A stretch of DNA of 64,000 nucleotides from Paenibacillus sp. Its GTDB lineage: Bacteria > Bacillota > Bacilli > Paenibacillales > Paenibacillaceae. Where the stretch lies: the NCBI GenBank assembly GCA_031254035.1, contig JAIRVF010000100.1, forward strand, positions 62,001 through 126,000, read 5' to 3'. A model generated the notes under the pieces. It was not told the origin of the DNA and searched no databases. It saw nothing but the letters and a program-made list of their open reading frames with translations. The translations under genes and the position numbers were made by a program. Shown one piece after another: positions 9,667 through 18,305 of the stretch. Numbering within the stretch: the stretch's first letter is position 1; every line of letters starts with the position of its first letter.

Positions 9667-11869
9667 AATATCGGTTTCCTTCCACTTCGTCCGGATTTCC
9701 TCCGGCATATCCGATCATCTTTATCACACCCGGCAGAAACCAAAGCCTCATGCCGACTTTCACTTCGCCTGATGCATATGTCGCCCTTTCCGCAGGATTA
9801 ATTCCCGTATTGAAACGTATGAGCGCCAGCATACGGGACATTTTTTTCTGATTGTTGCTATGAATAAGTAGGAAAAGGCGGAGATAGTCGCGATACGTTA
9901 TTTTAACTTTGATATAACTCGATAGTTCCACCGATCCTGTTTCGCATAACGTGATCATATCAGCTATGGCCATTTCAATTCCGTAAAGCAAAGCGGCGGC
10001 GAGTACCAGCAGTGGATGTCCCAGACCACTGTTCTTCACGAATCCTTCCATCGTGCGGATCGCAAGCCTAGAAGCAAATATTTCAGCATAAGCTGCCGAG
10101 ACGTTCCCGACAGGGTTGTGAAATCCATACACGATATACTCCAGCTCCTGGTTGTTGACACTTAATTGATCGACGACGGCATCGCTCAGCACCCCCTGCG
10201 GATTTTTTGCAGCATCCTTCAGGCTGCTGATATCAAAATGCTTGAAATACAATGCGGCGTACTCATTTTGAAGTAGTTCATCTTTGATTCCCGACATCAT
10301 CCCTGCCATTGAGCCATACAACCCGTCCATGCCATTCATGGCGGATTTGCCTGCATCGTAGGGATCATTATCCATATCGGCACCATGGTAATCCCCATCG
10401 GCAAGCTGCTTATTGAAAGCCAAGCTTTCGTCATAATAGGTTTGCAGCGTTTTATATTCTTCCATATATCCCTTTGCTTTTTGATGCAGCTCATTGATCC
10501 GCTCCAGGATGTTGGCCGCATCCTTCAGCTTAGCTTTGCTCTGCTTCTCCTTTTCCTTCCGTTCTTTATCCGAAGCGCGATGCTGCTCAAGCCGAGCCGC
10601 TTCCTGGTCCAGCTTGTTGGCTGAACCCGTTTCCGCATAAGAATGCAAATATGCATCTATTGAGCCGCGTGCCGAAATGGCCGCATCTTTCATGCTGCTG
10701 GAACTGCCGTTTAGTCCCGATGCTTCCGAAAGCGCGGATACTGCCCCCGAAATGCTGCGGTCCACCGTACGAAATTCATCCAGTTGGTGGTCAATCTCGC
10801 TCCTTAAGTCATCTAGCAAATTTTCGCTAAGCAGCAGCTTCTCCGTCTGTCCGCGCAATCCGCGGATCGTGACTGAGTCGTCCCCGGTTGCTTCCGGTGA
10901 TATGCCCGGAATGCTGCCTCCCGCTACCTCGTCGTAGCCTGCGCTTTCGTTGCGATTTTCGGAAGTTGCAATAACCTGCTTCATCCGTTCGTTTTGATCA
11001 TAGGCATCCTGCCAAGCTTCGCGGGCTTCTTGCAGCAGCTTGTTATGCCTTTCCGCAGTCGAACTTTGTTTACCTCCAAGCCGGGACAACACGTCTGCTG
11101 AGTTAGACAGATAATCGTCAATTTCATCACTGTACTGTGGTTTTTCATCCTCAGCGCGGTTAGCGTCTTCTTTGGCCTTGCTAACGTAATCATCATATTG
11201 GGAGGCAGTCCCCGCTACGGTCGTCACGCGCGAAGAGCCAAGAGATTCATTCGCTATTGAAGCAGAATACGAACTCATCAGGATCCCTGGTATACCGCTT
11301 GCGCTTTGCGCAGCTTTTTTCTGTTTGTCCAGCATCTGATCCAGCGCTGCTTCCCGCTTGTCATACAGCTTTTGCAGCTTCCGAAGTACATCGACCGTGT
11401 CGGAAGCCTCTTTCATGGATGAAGACAAGGGCTTAAACTTGCTCAGAATTTCCAACGTAAAATCAATAGGCGCCTTGTATTTCATTTCTTCCCCGATCTC
11501 ACGGTTGAATATATCGTATTCGCCCAGCATCCTGTCCATTTCCAGACCCGAACTGTCCAGCTCCAGCGGCAGCACATTAAAACTATCGCTTCGCAGTCCC
11601 TTTTCCATGCTGCTATTCAGCACGCTTGCCATGATTTGATCTCCGCTTTGCTCCCCGTAGGCAAACAAGCCGTACCGCTCTAGCAGCTCCGGATCGTAAG
11701 AGGACATAACGGAACGAACTGCAGCATGTGCCAGGCGTTCGCTCTGAACCTTCATGGCCGCGATGCGGGCATAGTCAATAAATAGAGCCACAAAGGCGAA
11801 TATAAAGGCCAAAATCATAATTAAAAACACGGAAACCGATCCGTTTTCCGGTTGTTTTCTCGCGAACAT
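9635..11869 (-). CDS. DUF5702 family Tad-locus protein
   Basis: A 744-residue protein with a short leader, G10 followed by SVSVF and a hydrophobic helix (LIMILAFIFAFVALFIDYAR), then a long predicted coiled-coil-rich extracellular part (charged segments around residues 180-480). The layout is that of TadG-type minor pilins, but F15 replaces the glutamate normally at +5. DUF5702 proteins are a Firmicute Tad component; their exact role is not known. The ribosome-binding site is GGGGGAGCGGGG before the ATG. Confidence 0.8.
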   Translation of the reverse strand: MFARKQPENGSVSVFLIMILAFIFAFVALFIDYARIAAMKVQSERLAHAAVRSVMSSYDPELLERYGLFAYGEQSGDQIMASVLNSSMEKGLRSDSFNVLPLELDSSGLEMDRMLGEYDIFNREIGEEMKYKAPIDFTLEILSKFKPLSSSMKEASDTVDVLRKLQKLYDKREAALDQMLDKQKKAAQSASGIPGILMSSYSASIANESLGSSRVTTVAGTASQYDDYVSKAKEDANRAEDEKPQYSDEIDDYLSNSADVLSRLGGKQSSTAERHNKLLQEAREAWQDAYDQNERMKQVIATSENRNESAGYDEVAGGSIPGISPEATGDDSVTIRGLRGQTEKLLLSENLLDDLRSEIDHQLDEFRTVDRSISGAVSALSEASGLNGSSSSMKDAAISARGSIDAYLHSYAETGSANKLDQEAARLEQHRASDKERKEKEKQSKAKLKDAANILERINELHQKAKGYMEEYKTLQTYYDESLAFNKQLADGDYHGADMDNDPYDAGKSAMNGMDGLYGSMAGMMSGIKDELLQNEYAALYFKHFDISSLKDAAKNPQGVLSDAVVDQLSVNNQELEYIVYGFHNPVGNVSAAYAEIFASRLAIRTMEGFVKNSGLGHPLLVLAAALLYGIEMAIADMITLCETGSVELSSYIKVKITYRDYLRLFLLIHSNNQKKMSRMLALIRFNTGINPAERATYASGEVKVGMRLWFLPGVIKMIGYAGGNPDEVEGNRYYAVKQADYSY

Positions 11870-11896
11870 CCCCGCTCCCCCTCATCAGATACGCTG

Positions 11897-12589
11897 CTAC
11901 CTGCCTGAAGAATGAAGTGCTTCCAGAACCTGCTTGGCGCTGCCCTGATCGGTATGTTCATTCTCTCCAGATGCTCCCTTGAACTTCGAACCGTAATATC
12001 TCATCAGATCCACCGTCCGGATAAACTCCACCGGCTCCACTACGACGGAATTGGCGTATGTAGCCATATCTGAACCACCGTTCAGCATGACATTCAAAGG
12101 CGGCAGGGAAAGCATTCGAGCAAGATCCACCGTGATCTTCCGCTGCAAAACCGTGTTCCGGTAGCTGATCTCACCTTTCATTTCCGGCGGAACCATTTTT
12201 CCGGACTTATTCATTTTAATGACGGGAAGCGCACCGCCCCCATCTTCGGTCCCCGGCAAAAGAGCGGTCTGTTGTTTATCCGTCATTCCGCTCCAGCCAA
12301 ACAGCGCGCCAAGCATCCCATCTTCGCTGAGCCTCCAGTACAATGAATCGTATTGGCCTTTGGCCACTGTTCCGGTTGCCGCCTCCTTATGGCTGTTGTC
12401 CCAACTATATGCGGAACGTTCCGCCACCACGGAAGCCGTTTGATGTAAAAAGCTTTCCTGGTAGACAAACAGACAAAAGAACAAAAGAATCATCGTGACG
12501 AACAGGACGATAGGAAGCACGAGGGAGGCTTCGACGGTGAAGCTTCCCTCGGTGTTTTTCAAGGAAATATTATTTATTGAAAACTTCAT
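11897..12589 (-). CDS. TadE-like pseudopilin, small
   Basis: About 230 residues with the minor-pilin layout: leader ending at G15, SFTVE placing E20 at +5, then a hydrophobic helix (ASLVLPIVLFVTMILLFFCLFVY) and an extracellular domain. I chose the ATG at 12589; a TTG five codons earlier is possible and neither has a clear ribosome-binding site. Its start overlaps the end of the flp gene by about 20 bp, which suggests translational coupling. Confidence 0.85.
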   Translation of the reverse strand: MKFSINNISLKNTEGSFTVEASLVLPIVLFVTMILLFFCLFVYQESFLHQTASVVAERSAYSWDNSHKEAATGTVAKGQYDSLYWRLSEDGMLGALFGWSGMTDKQQTALLPGTEDGGGALPVIKMNKSGKMVPPEMKGEISYRNTVLQRKITVDLARMLSLPPLNVMLNGGSDMATYANSVVVEPVEFIRTVDLMRYYGSKFKGASGENEHTDQGSAKQVLEALHSSGR

Positions 12590-12761
12590 CGCTTTTGCTT
12601 TCAACTTTATTTAAGAGATTTTTCACGATACGAAGAAGCTCATTCCTGAACAGCACGGCAATGATAATAATCACCGCGATGATCAAAATGATTTCCAGCA
12701 TTCCCAAACCATCCTCCTGCTTCCAGAAATCTTTTACCTTACCCCATACCAATGTCAGCAT
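12570..12761 (-). CDS. flp: Flp-type major pilin
   Basis: A 63-residue pilin: short leader, G18 then LGML and E23, giving the type IVb signal G|XXXXE, and a helix rich in Ile and Val (IILIIAVIIIIAVLF). It is the probable fibre subunit, processed by the A24 peptidase. The start at 12761 is nine bases after AGGAGG; the ATG three codons earlier abuts that site. It begins 14 bases after tadC ends. Confidence 0.88.
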   Translation of the reverse strand: MLTLVWGKVKDFWKQEDGLGMLEIILIIAVIIIIAVLFRNELLRIVKNLLNKVESKSDEVFNK

Positions 12762-12774
12762 CTCATTCATCCTC

Positions 12775-13647
12775 CTACATATTCATCATCATAAAAGCAG
12801 GTGTTCCTACAAGCACGATCACAATTACAAAAATGACAACCATCGGAAAGATCAACTTAGAAGAGGCCTGTTCTCCCCGCGTACGCGTAATCGCCTTCCG
12901 TTTCTCCCATAGAACCCGGGATAAGTCCGACAAAGCCATAACGAAATCGCTGCCGCCACGCCGCAAATTAAGCAGCACGGTCGTTGTAAAGATCGATACC
13001 TCCTGTACCGCGCAACGTTTGCTGAAATGTTCGAAAGACTGCTGAAAGGAATATCCCCCTTCAAGATCATCCGTCATTTTGATGAGCTCGCGGTATAGCG
13101 GATGTTGTGCCTCCCCCCTTTTCTGATTCACACAATGGCTGATCGCTTTTTGAACCGTCTCACCTGCGCCAACCAACAATATGATTTTGTTCAATAGCTC
13201 AGGCAGCTCCATCAAAATATCATGATCCCGCTTTTGCACCTTGCTGTGCAGATCCTTGACCATAGCTGCGGGCAGCAGCAAGCCCAAAACGCCACCAATC
13301 GTCAGCCCCGCCGGCTCCCCCATCGCTAATGTCAGGAAACAACCAAGCGCGAGCAAAAGCCAGCTGTAGCACATCATTTCCCCGACATATAAAAGCGTCA
13401 TTTCGGCGCTATGACGCTGTCCGTTCAGCTTTTGCACCGAGCGTTGGATCTTGAAGAAAAAAAGCGGGAAACGGGAAGTGACCTTCAAACGGTCAAGAAT
13501 ATACAGCATAGGGGCAACCAGTGCCCTAAGCCTCAGTCCCTCCATTTGAAGCTTGGCGATGCTCCGATATTTTGTGCCGCCGATCTGGTTCAGCACCACC
13601 CAACCTCCCGCCAGCAGAACCAGCATCACGACAGCAAGCAGCTTCAT
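12775..13647 (-). CDS. tadC: Tad inner-membrane platform protein TadC-like (type II secretion F domain)
   Basis: About 290 residues with an N-terminal membrane helix, a pair of helices near the middle (WLLLALGCFLTLAMGEPAG), a cytoplasmic T2SSF domain (LPELLNKIILLVGAGETVQKAI) and a C-terminal membrane helix (VVIFVIVIVLVGTPAFM). With TadB it forms the platform on which the CpaF motor acts. The ATG at 13647 has GGGGGTAGGA upstream and lies 14 bases after the tadB stop. Confidence 0.9.
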   Translation of the reverse strand: MKLLAVVMLVLLAGGWVVLNQIGGTKYRSIAKLQMEGLRLRALVAPMLYILDRLKVTSRFPLFFFKIQRSVQKLNGQRHSAEMTLLYVGEMMCYSWLLLALGCFLTLAMGEPAGLTIGGVLGLLLPAAMVKDLHSKVQKRDHDILMELPELLNKIILLVGAGETVQKAISHCVNQKRGEAQHPLYRELIKMTDDLEGGYSFQQSFEHFSKRCAVQEVSIFTTTVLLNLRRGGSDFVMALSDLSRVLWEKRKAITRTRGEQASSKLIFPMVVIFVIVIVLVGTPAFMMMNM

Positions 13648-13661
13648 ATTCCTACCCCCAC

Positions 13662-14528
13662 TCAAATTTTGATGTTCATGATCTTGATAATCCATACCAA
13701 GCAGCCTACAAGGCCAAGCAAAGCAAATGTCGAAACGATCATGCCCGCGCCGCTGAACATCGGCTTCATGTAGTCGCCTGAAGTCATATTCATAAACACA
13801 AGCATCAGGATGGGTGCAGCAAGCAATGCCTTCGATTCAAATTTCTTCTGAGCGACGAGAACGGCAATTTCTTGCTGGATGTCAAGCTTCTCGCCGATAA
13901 TGGAAGAAGTTCTCCGGATCACCTCCACCAGGTCTCCGCCTGTCCTTTTGCAAGTCGTAAACACATCGGCAAAATTCGTGATGTCCTCCATAAAGGCCCT
14001 GCGGCTGAAATCATGCAGCGCGTCTTCAATCGGTTCCCCATATTCCATGCGCGCACAAATAATGGACAGCTCTGTGATTAGATCATTTTCCGCGTCCGGG
14101 TCGAGCATGCGTAAATCCTGAATCGCTTCCCGGAAGCCATTCTCCACGGAGCGCCCAGCTGACAAAGAGGAGGATAAAGAATAGAGAGCCTGTTTGAAAT
14201 GCAGATTAAGCGCTGCGCGTCTCCGCTCAAGCATAAATTTTGTCCAAAAACGCGGAACGAGTAACCCACCGGATGACAAAAGAAGTGCAATAATCCATTG
14301 ATGGTAAAAGAGAAAACCAATTCCGAAGAAAAGAACTGCTCCAACGATCACACACATCAGTCGCTGAAATCCGCTTAGCACATAGACACTATAGTCAGGA
14401 AGCTGCTTCTTCCCATTTGGTTTTTCCATGTGACTTTGCCGACTTCCGGACGGTATTTTGCGGCCGGGGGCAGCCCGGTTCCGACTATTGGGTTTTTTCC
14501 GACCCATAGACGCTTGTCCCATTTTCAT
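13662..14528 (-). CDS. tadB: Tad inner-membrane platform protein TadB-like (type II secretion F domain)
   Basis: A 288-residue protein with a basic N-terminus, two membrane helices (about 55-95), a T2SSF domain (FKQALYSLSSSLSAGRSVENG, later TGGDLVEVIRRTS) and C-terminal helices. AAGGAGG precedes the ATG at 14528. It should follow cpaF directly, but copy B of the dispersed repeat occupies the 200-bp gap. Confidence 0.9.
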   Translation of the reverse strand: MKMGQASMGRKKPNSRNRAAPGRKIPSGSRQSHMEKPNGKKQLPDYSVYVLSGFQRLMCVIVGAVLFFGIGFLFYHQWIIALLLSSGGLLVPRFWTKFMLERRRAALNLHFKQALYSLSSSLSAGRSVENGFREAIQDLRMLDPDAENDLITELSIICARMEYGEPIEDALHDFSRRAFMEDITNFADVFTTCKRTGGDLVEVIRRTSSIIGEKLDIQQEIAVLVAQKKFESKALLAAPILMLVFMNMTSGDYMKPMFSGAGMIVSTFALLGLVGCLVWIIKIMNIKI

Positions 14529-14565
14529 ACGGCAGCCTCCTTAACCGATAATGGCGCTTCATAAA

Positions 14566-14690
14566 ATAACCCCACAAAGAGTATCGGAAAGAAGTCCGAC
14601 GCCCTCTCAAAGAGGGGCGCTTTTGCGGAGCAAAAGTACTGAGTGGAGCTTATGCTTCGATGCTTATTCCAAATACTTTGCGGGGACCCC
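14566..14690. repeat. dispersed repeat, copy B (long form)
   Basis: A 125-bp element with ends CCCCACAAAG and ACTTTGCGGGG. The core has two small hairpins: CCCTCTCAAAGAGGGG and CTTTTGCGGAGCAAAAG. The first 75 bases nearly match copy C at 44886. It lies between the cpaF 3-prime fragment and tadB inside the pilus operon and holds no gene. Confidence 0.85.
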
Positions 14691-14729
14691 AATATGAAAC
14701 AGGGCAGTGATTTTATACTTTCTGATATG

Positions 14730-15089
14730 TTAAACAATACCGGCCATCCGGAGCTTGTCCTGATTCTGCAGCAGTCCTTGCGGTTCCAGTTGTCCGCACA
14801 CAAGGCCGTCCTTTTCTCCTGTTTCGCTGAACTTGTATAGCGGATGAAGAATGACCTCGCCATGTTCCATTCCGATGACTTCACTAATCTCGACTACCCG
14901 ACGCGAACGATCCCGTAGTCTTGTTAAATGAACAAAAATATCGATCGCCGAACTAATCTGCTGACGGACAACGGCGATCGGCAGATCGGCCCCGCTTAGT
15001 ACCATCGTCTCTAGCCGGCTGATCATGTCACGGGTGCTGTTCGCATGCCCAGTGGACAAGGAGCCGTCATGGCCCGTATTCATCGCCTG
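14730..15089 (-). pseudogene. cpaF: cpaF (tadA) 3-prime fragment, separated by the integrative element
   Basis: Codes for the last 119 residues of the Tad motor ATPase: QAMNTGHDGSLSTGHANS (the His-box region after Walker B), then SRLETMVLSGADLPIAVVR and a normal-looking C-terminus KLRMAGIV. It continues residue 284 of the fragment at 33700-34569. The reading frame extends a few codons into the element up to about 15134, but those codons are not cpaF. The fragment has no plausible start of its own and should be silent unless the element leaves. Confidence 0.93.
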
Positions 15090-15112
15090 TAGCATGTTTA
15101 TATAATAGGGTA
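15081..15112. other. attL: left junction of the integrative element in cpaF
   Basis: cpaF sequence CATCGCC runs into TG (15088-15089) and then TAGCATG and TTTATATAATAGG, which is element sequence. TTTATATAATAGG (15097-15109) is the exact inverted complement of CCTATTATATAAA at the other end. The shared TG[C/T]AGCATGT block matches attR. Confidence 0.88.
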
Positions 15113-15203
15113 TAAATAGTCGAGATAATTTCATTAGATGTTGGTATATTGACAGAAAGATGCAGCTTCAAATAATTCCAATGCGGAAGCACAGCACAAA
15201 AAG

Positions 15204-15242
15204 TAAGAGCCTAATGGGAAGGCATCCCTCAGGCTCTTTTTC
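15204..15242. terminator. terminator just inside the left end of the element
   Basis: AAGAGCCT and AGGCTCTT form a stem with an inner GGGA/TCCC pair, followed by TTTTT on the plus strand. It may insulate the element from pilus transcription or end a short minus-strand transcript. Confidence 0.7.
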
Positions 15243-15292
15243 ATTAGAGCGCCCTAGAGCGTAATACCTCTTTTCAAGTAAACTGCATGTTA

Positions 15293-15320
15293 TTTCTCCT
15301 ATTTGCCGAAATAGGAGAAA
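15293..15320. repeat. perfect 12-bp inverted repeat
   Basis: TTTCTCCTATTT and AAATAGGAGAAA are separated by GCCG. It lies in the 315-bp leader before the HNH gene. No T run follows on either strand, so an operator or structured leader is more likely than a terminator. A second, imperfect hairpin occurs at about 15373-15408. The rest of 15113-15449 shows no gene. Confidence 0.6.
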
Positions 15321-15449
15321 AAATCCCCTTCTCAACTCTTTAGTGAGTGAGGAGAAAAACAGGATATACCGAAATACCTTTGCCAGACATGGTAAGGGCT
15401 ATTTGTCGTTCTCTCCTCAACAACTCGATACAAAAGGAGATGCTTAATC

Positions 15450-16010
15450 ATGACAAATAGCAAGGCAAATGAGAATTATAATGAGGATTTACAAGGTGAA
15501 ATATGGCTTCCAGTAACAAATTATGAGGGAATATACGAGGTATCAAATTATGGACGAATTAAGAGTCTTAGCAATAATATTTCTCGTAAAGAAAAGATTC
15601 TGAGACAGCAAATACGGAATGGATATATGAGCGTTGAACTATCTAAGAAAGGTCAAAAAGCAAAGAAGTTCTTTGTCCATAGGTTAGTTGCAATAGCGTT
15701 TATTCCTAACCCGCTTGGCAAGAAAACAGTAAATCACGAAGACGGGAATAAATTGTGTAATAGGCTAGAAAACCTTAGTTGGATGACACACAGCGAAAAT
15801 ATCGCTCATGCCATAGCACATGGGCTTATGAAGAAGGGTAACAAACCAATAGTTGCTACTCATATCGAGACAGGAGAGCAACTTCAATTTGAGTCACATT
15901 CAGAAGCATCTAGGGAACTTGGCGTGAGTATGCATAATATCAACAACGTGATACAAGGTAAAGTATTACATATCAATCGTTGGAAATTCGAGCGTTCACA
16001 AACTGCTTAA
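15450..16010 (+). CDS. HNH homing-type endonuclease with NUMOD4 and NUMOD1 modules
   Basis: A 186-residue nuclease. Residues 17-40 (EIWLPVTNYEGIYEVSNYGR) are a NUMOD4 DNA-binding motif. Residues 76-115 carry the HNH core (VHRLVAIAFIPNP, TVNHEDGNKLCN, NLSWMTHSEN), and the C-terminus has a NUMOD1-like segment (HSEASRELGVSMHNINNVI). Such proteins are phage or intron-borne endonucleases. AAAGGAGATG precedes the ATG. It is the first gene of the element, and no intron boundary was recognised around it. Confidence 0.9.
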   Translation: MTNSKANENYNEDLQGEIWLPVTNYEGIYEVSNYGRIKSLSNNISRKEKILRQQIRNGYMSVELSKKGQKAKKFFVHRLVAIAFIPNPLGKKTVNHEDGNKLCNRLENLSWMTHSENIAHAIAHGLMKKGNKPIVATHIETGEQLQFESHSEASRELGVSMHNINNVIQGKVLHINRWKFERSQTA

Positions 16011-16139
16011 TCAAAACCACAAACGATCATTGGCAACGTCCAATGTTGACATAGATTATCTTCTCTTTAACCCCAAACACGAAAATCGTGCTTGGGGTTT
16101 TTACTTTTAATTAGTGAAACCAAAGGAGGTGAAATCAAA

Positions 16140-16331
16140 ATGAACGATAAGTATTTCTTCTGTTACTCAACAAACATGCAAATGTTTTTGAAAAAGAAAG
16201 GATTCAGTTATATTTGTTGCGCTTATCATGCAAAAACAATGAGGAAGTTCTGGCAGTTCAAACATAATAAAGCGTTGCAGGATGCCTTGAACGAGTATCG
16301 AGAACAGGGAATTGAGTTAAAGAGGGCTTAA
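16140..16331 (+). CDS. small DUF5659-like protein
   Basis: A 63-residue protein (begins MNDKYFFCYSTNMQMFLKKK) resembling the DUF5659 pattern of short phage and element proteins: KYFFCYS near the start, then AKTMRKFWQF. The start at 16140 has an ideal AAAGGAGGTG site; the frame is open 16 codons further upstream without one. Function unknown. Confidence 0.72.
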   Translation: MNDKYFFCYSTNMQMFLKKKGFSYICCAYHAKTMRKFWQFKHNKALQDALNEYREQGIELKRA

Positions 16332-16414
16332 CAAGGCGACTTGTTGAGTCCTCTTCTCTTGTGATTCCATGCTGATAATTCAAGACAATTGATAATTCAA
16401 AGGGGCGTTTGACA

Positions 16415-17605
16415 ATGAATGAAGTAGTAGAGCAAGAAGAAAAGTTTGTTCGTATACCAATGAAGATGTTCGCTTATGGTACAGAACATTATGTCACAGA
16501 TGATGAGATCGCGGTTTATTATGAACTTGGCTTCCACTGTTGGGGAAGAGATGTATCTGTTTCTAACATAAATGTTGAACTGTTACATGCAAGATTGAAA
16601 TGGCATAATGGCAAGAATAGAATCATAGAAGCGCTATCTGGTTTGAGAACAAAGAAGTATATCTCCTACAACTGTGATGCTGTTAAGGCAACAACTTATC
16701 TAACAATCAACATGCCGAGAGTTAAGTCTAAACTATTTGACGAGAAGATTAAAATTGGTTCTACTACTTATGCAGCTTGGGAAGGAATAAATGAAACAAT
16801 CATGAATGCTTGCAAACAAGATAAGGCTAATACAGGTAAGAGATTGAAGGTCCTTACTTATGTATTGTGGAGAAGCAAGATTAGATACAGAACTTCTTAT
16901 AATGAATGGGCGAATGTATTGCAAGTATCCGAAAGAACAGCTATACGACTCATGAAACGACTGAAAGAAGAAAGTATAATTGATATAGTTAGTGGCACAT
17001 ATTACACCGATCTAAATGGCAATGTCCGTCAAGAGATCAACAAGTATGATGTAGCGAAATTAGAGGTCGAAGATGAAAATTCTTATAAGCCAACAGGATC
17101 AGCAAACCATAGGAAGATGATAAAGGTTGCTGAATTGCTGTTACATACAACAGACGAGAGAGTTCTAAAACGCACAAACTTGTTGGTATATGGCTCTAAC
17201 CTTGACGTAGAAGATATGGTTATTTACATGACAACGAAGTGTCCAATCATTAAGGAATATGGTAAAGAACGATATGATGCAATTAGTAAGAGTTTGAAGG
17301 GTCAAGCACTGGTTGAATCATGGCGACAAAAGGCAGAAATAGAGATTGAGAATCCTAGTAAGAACAAGGTTAAACCTAATGGTCATCCTAATGTTAAAGT
17401 GACGCCGAATGTAGATACGAGTGTATTAATTGATATGTATATATATGACTATGATGATTATGAATCGCCAGAAGAAAAAGAACAAAAACGGATATGGCGT
17501 GAACGTAGAGAAGAACAAGAGCGCAAACGCAAGGAAGAAGAAAAAGAAAAGGAAGCACGAGAATTTAGAGAGTGGTTAAAGGAAATGGAAGAAATGGAAC
17601 TTTAG
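16415..17605 (+). CDS. putative replication or DNA-binding protein with winged-helix motif
   Basis: A 396-residue protein. The N-terminal half resembles plasmid or phage replication initiators in organisation (KFVRIPMKMF at the start). A helix-turn-helix segment lies near residues 165-195 (NEWANVLQVSERTAIRLMKRLKEE). The last 60 residues are an uninterrupted run of Glu, Lys and Arg, likely a charged helix. I chose ATG 16415 over a TTG six bases earlier. A role in element replication is inference; the repeats immediately downstream at 17715-17914 would fit an origin. Confidence 0.55.
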   Translation: MNEVVEQEEKFVRIPMKMFAYGTEHYVTDDEIAVYYELGFHCWGRDVSVSNINVELLHARLKWHNGKNRIIEALSGLRTKKYISYNCDAVKATTYLTINMPRVKSKLFDEKIKIGSTTYAAWEGINETIMNACKQDKANTGKRLKVLTYVLWRSKIRYRTSYNEWANVLQVSERTAIRLMKRLKEESIIDIVSGTYYTDLNGNVRQEINKYDVAKLEVEDENSYKPTGSANHRKMIKVAELLLHTTDERVLKRTNLLVYGSNLDVEDMVIYMTTKCPIIKEYGKERYDAISKSLKGQALVESWRQKAEIEIENPSKNKVKPNGHPNVKVTPNVDTSVLIDMYIYDYDDYESPEEKEQKRIWRERREEQERKRKEEEKEKEAREFREWLKEMEEMEL

Positions 17606-17714
17606 ATGTCAAGTAAACTGTAGATTTAGTAAGAGCGCAAACGCAAGAATCAAAGGGTTGGTTGCTCTCTCTATAGTTTATCTTCTTCTTTATTTCTTTC
17701 TTCTTGTTTATACT

Positions 17715-17778
17715 GTGTCAACACAGGAAAAATAATCGTCGTATTGATACCCTTATAGTGTCAAATCAGGAAAAACAA
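17715..17778 (+). repeat. pair of iteron-like direct repeats
   Basis: GTGTCAACACAGGAAAAATAA (one base beyond 20 counting the last A) at 17715 and GTGTCAAATCAGGAAAAACA at 17758 differ at only a few positions and are 43 bp apart. A partial inverted copy (TTTTCCTAATCTG) follows at about 17795. They lie after the putative replication gene. Confidence 0.6.
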
Positions 17779-17821
17779 TTTGCAAAATGACATTTTCCTA
17801 ATCTGTTCCATTCTTTCCCTC

Positions 17822-17914
17822 AAAAGTATCACCTTTTTCCGCTCTTATATAAATAGAATTACTATCTTATATATATATTCTATTTATATAAGAGGTGAAA
17901 AATATGATACTTTT
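17822..17914. repeat. large nested inverted repeat
   Basis: Inner arms CTCTTATATAAATAGAAT (17842-17859) and its exact complement (17877-17894) flank a 17-base AT loop. Outer arms AAAAGTATC (17822-17830) and GATACTTTT (17906-17914) extend the symmetry. Nothing codes here. An origin, a resolvase site or a dimeric-protein binding site is possible. Confidence 0.7.
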
Positions 17915-17984
17915 AGGAAATTGGTGATTTTCGTAAGGAAAGTGGAGTTACATTCTCATATGACGAGTTGACTACAAACAAAAC

Positions 17985-18220
17985 GGTACTTTCTTTGGCA
18001 ACACTAAGTTAAATATAGTTACATAAAAATATATAGAAAATTTATATACATTTATGTTATCATTTCTAAAGATAACACTTATAACGAAAGAGCTGATAAA
18101 AGGTGAACACCTTATATATCATATTCCAGAGACAATTTCATACGTTTTTGACAAGCAGAGTGGCTACTAGGTCACTCTGCTTTTTTTATTCAAAAAACAG
18201 TACCAGTACTTTCTTTGGCA
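17985..18220. repeat. non-coding unit bounded by 15-bp direct repeats
   Basis: GTACTTTCTTTGGCA occurs at 17985-17999 and 18206-18220. Between them are an AT-rich promoter-like stretch, a small AGGTGAACACCT hairpin and a strong terminator. The segment could encode a small RNA or the leader of the gene at 18306. The rest of 17606-18305 has no gene that I can support. Confidence 0.5.
18153..18187 (+). terminator. intrinsic terminator
   Basis: GCAGAGTG and CACTCTGC form a stem with a short loop, followed by seven T residues. No coding gene ends close upstream on this strand, so it either ends a small RNA or is a leader attenuator for the gene at 18306. Confidence 0.8.
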
Positions 18221-18305
18221 TCCATTAAGGGCGGTGATGAGGATGTAGGTGCAAAGTTAATGCTCAACAAAATCAATATTCAACAAAAGAAATAGGAGGA
18301 TTCAA

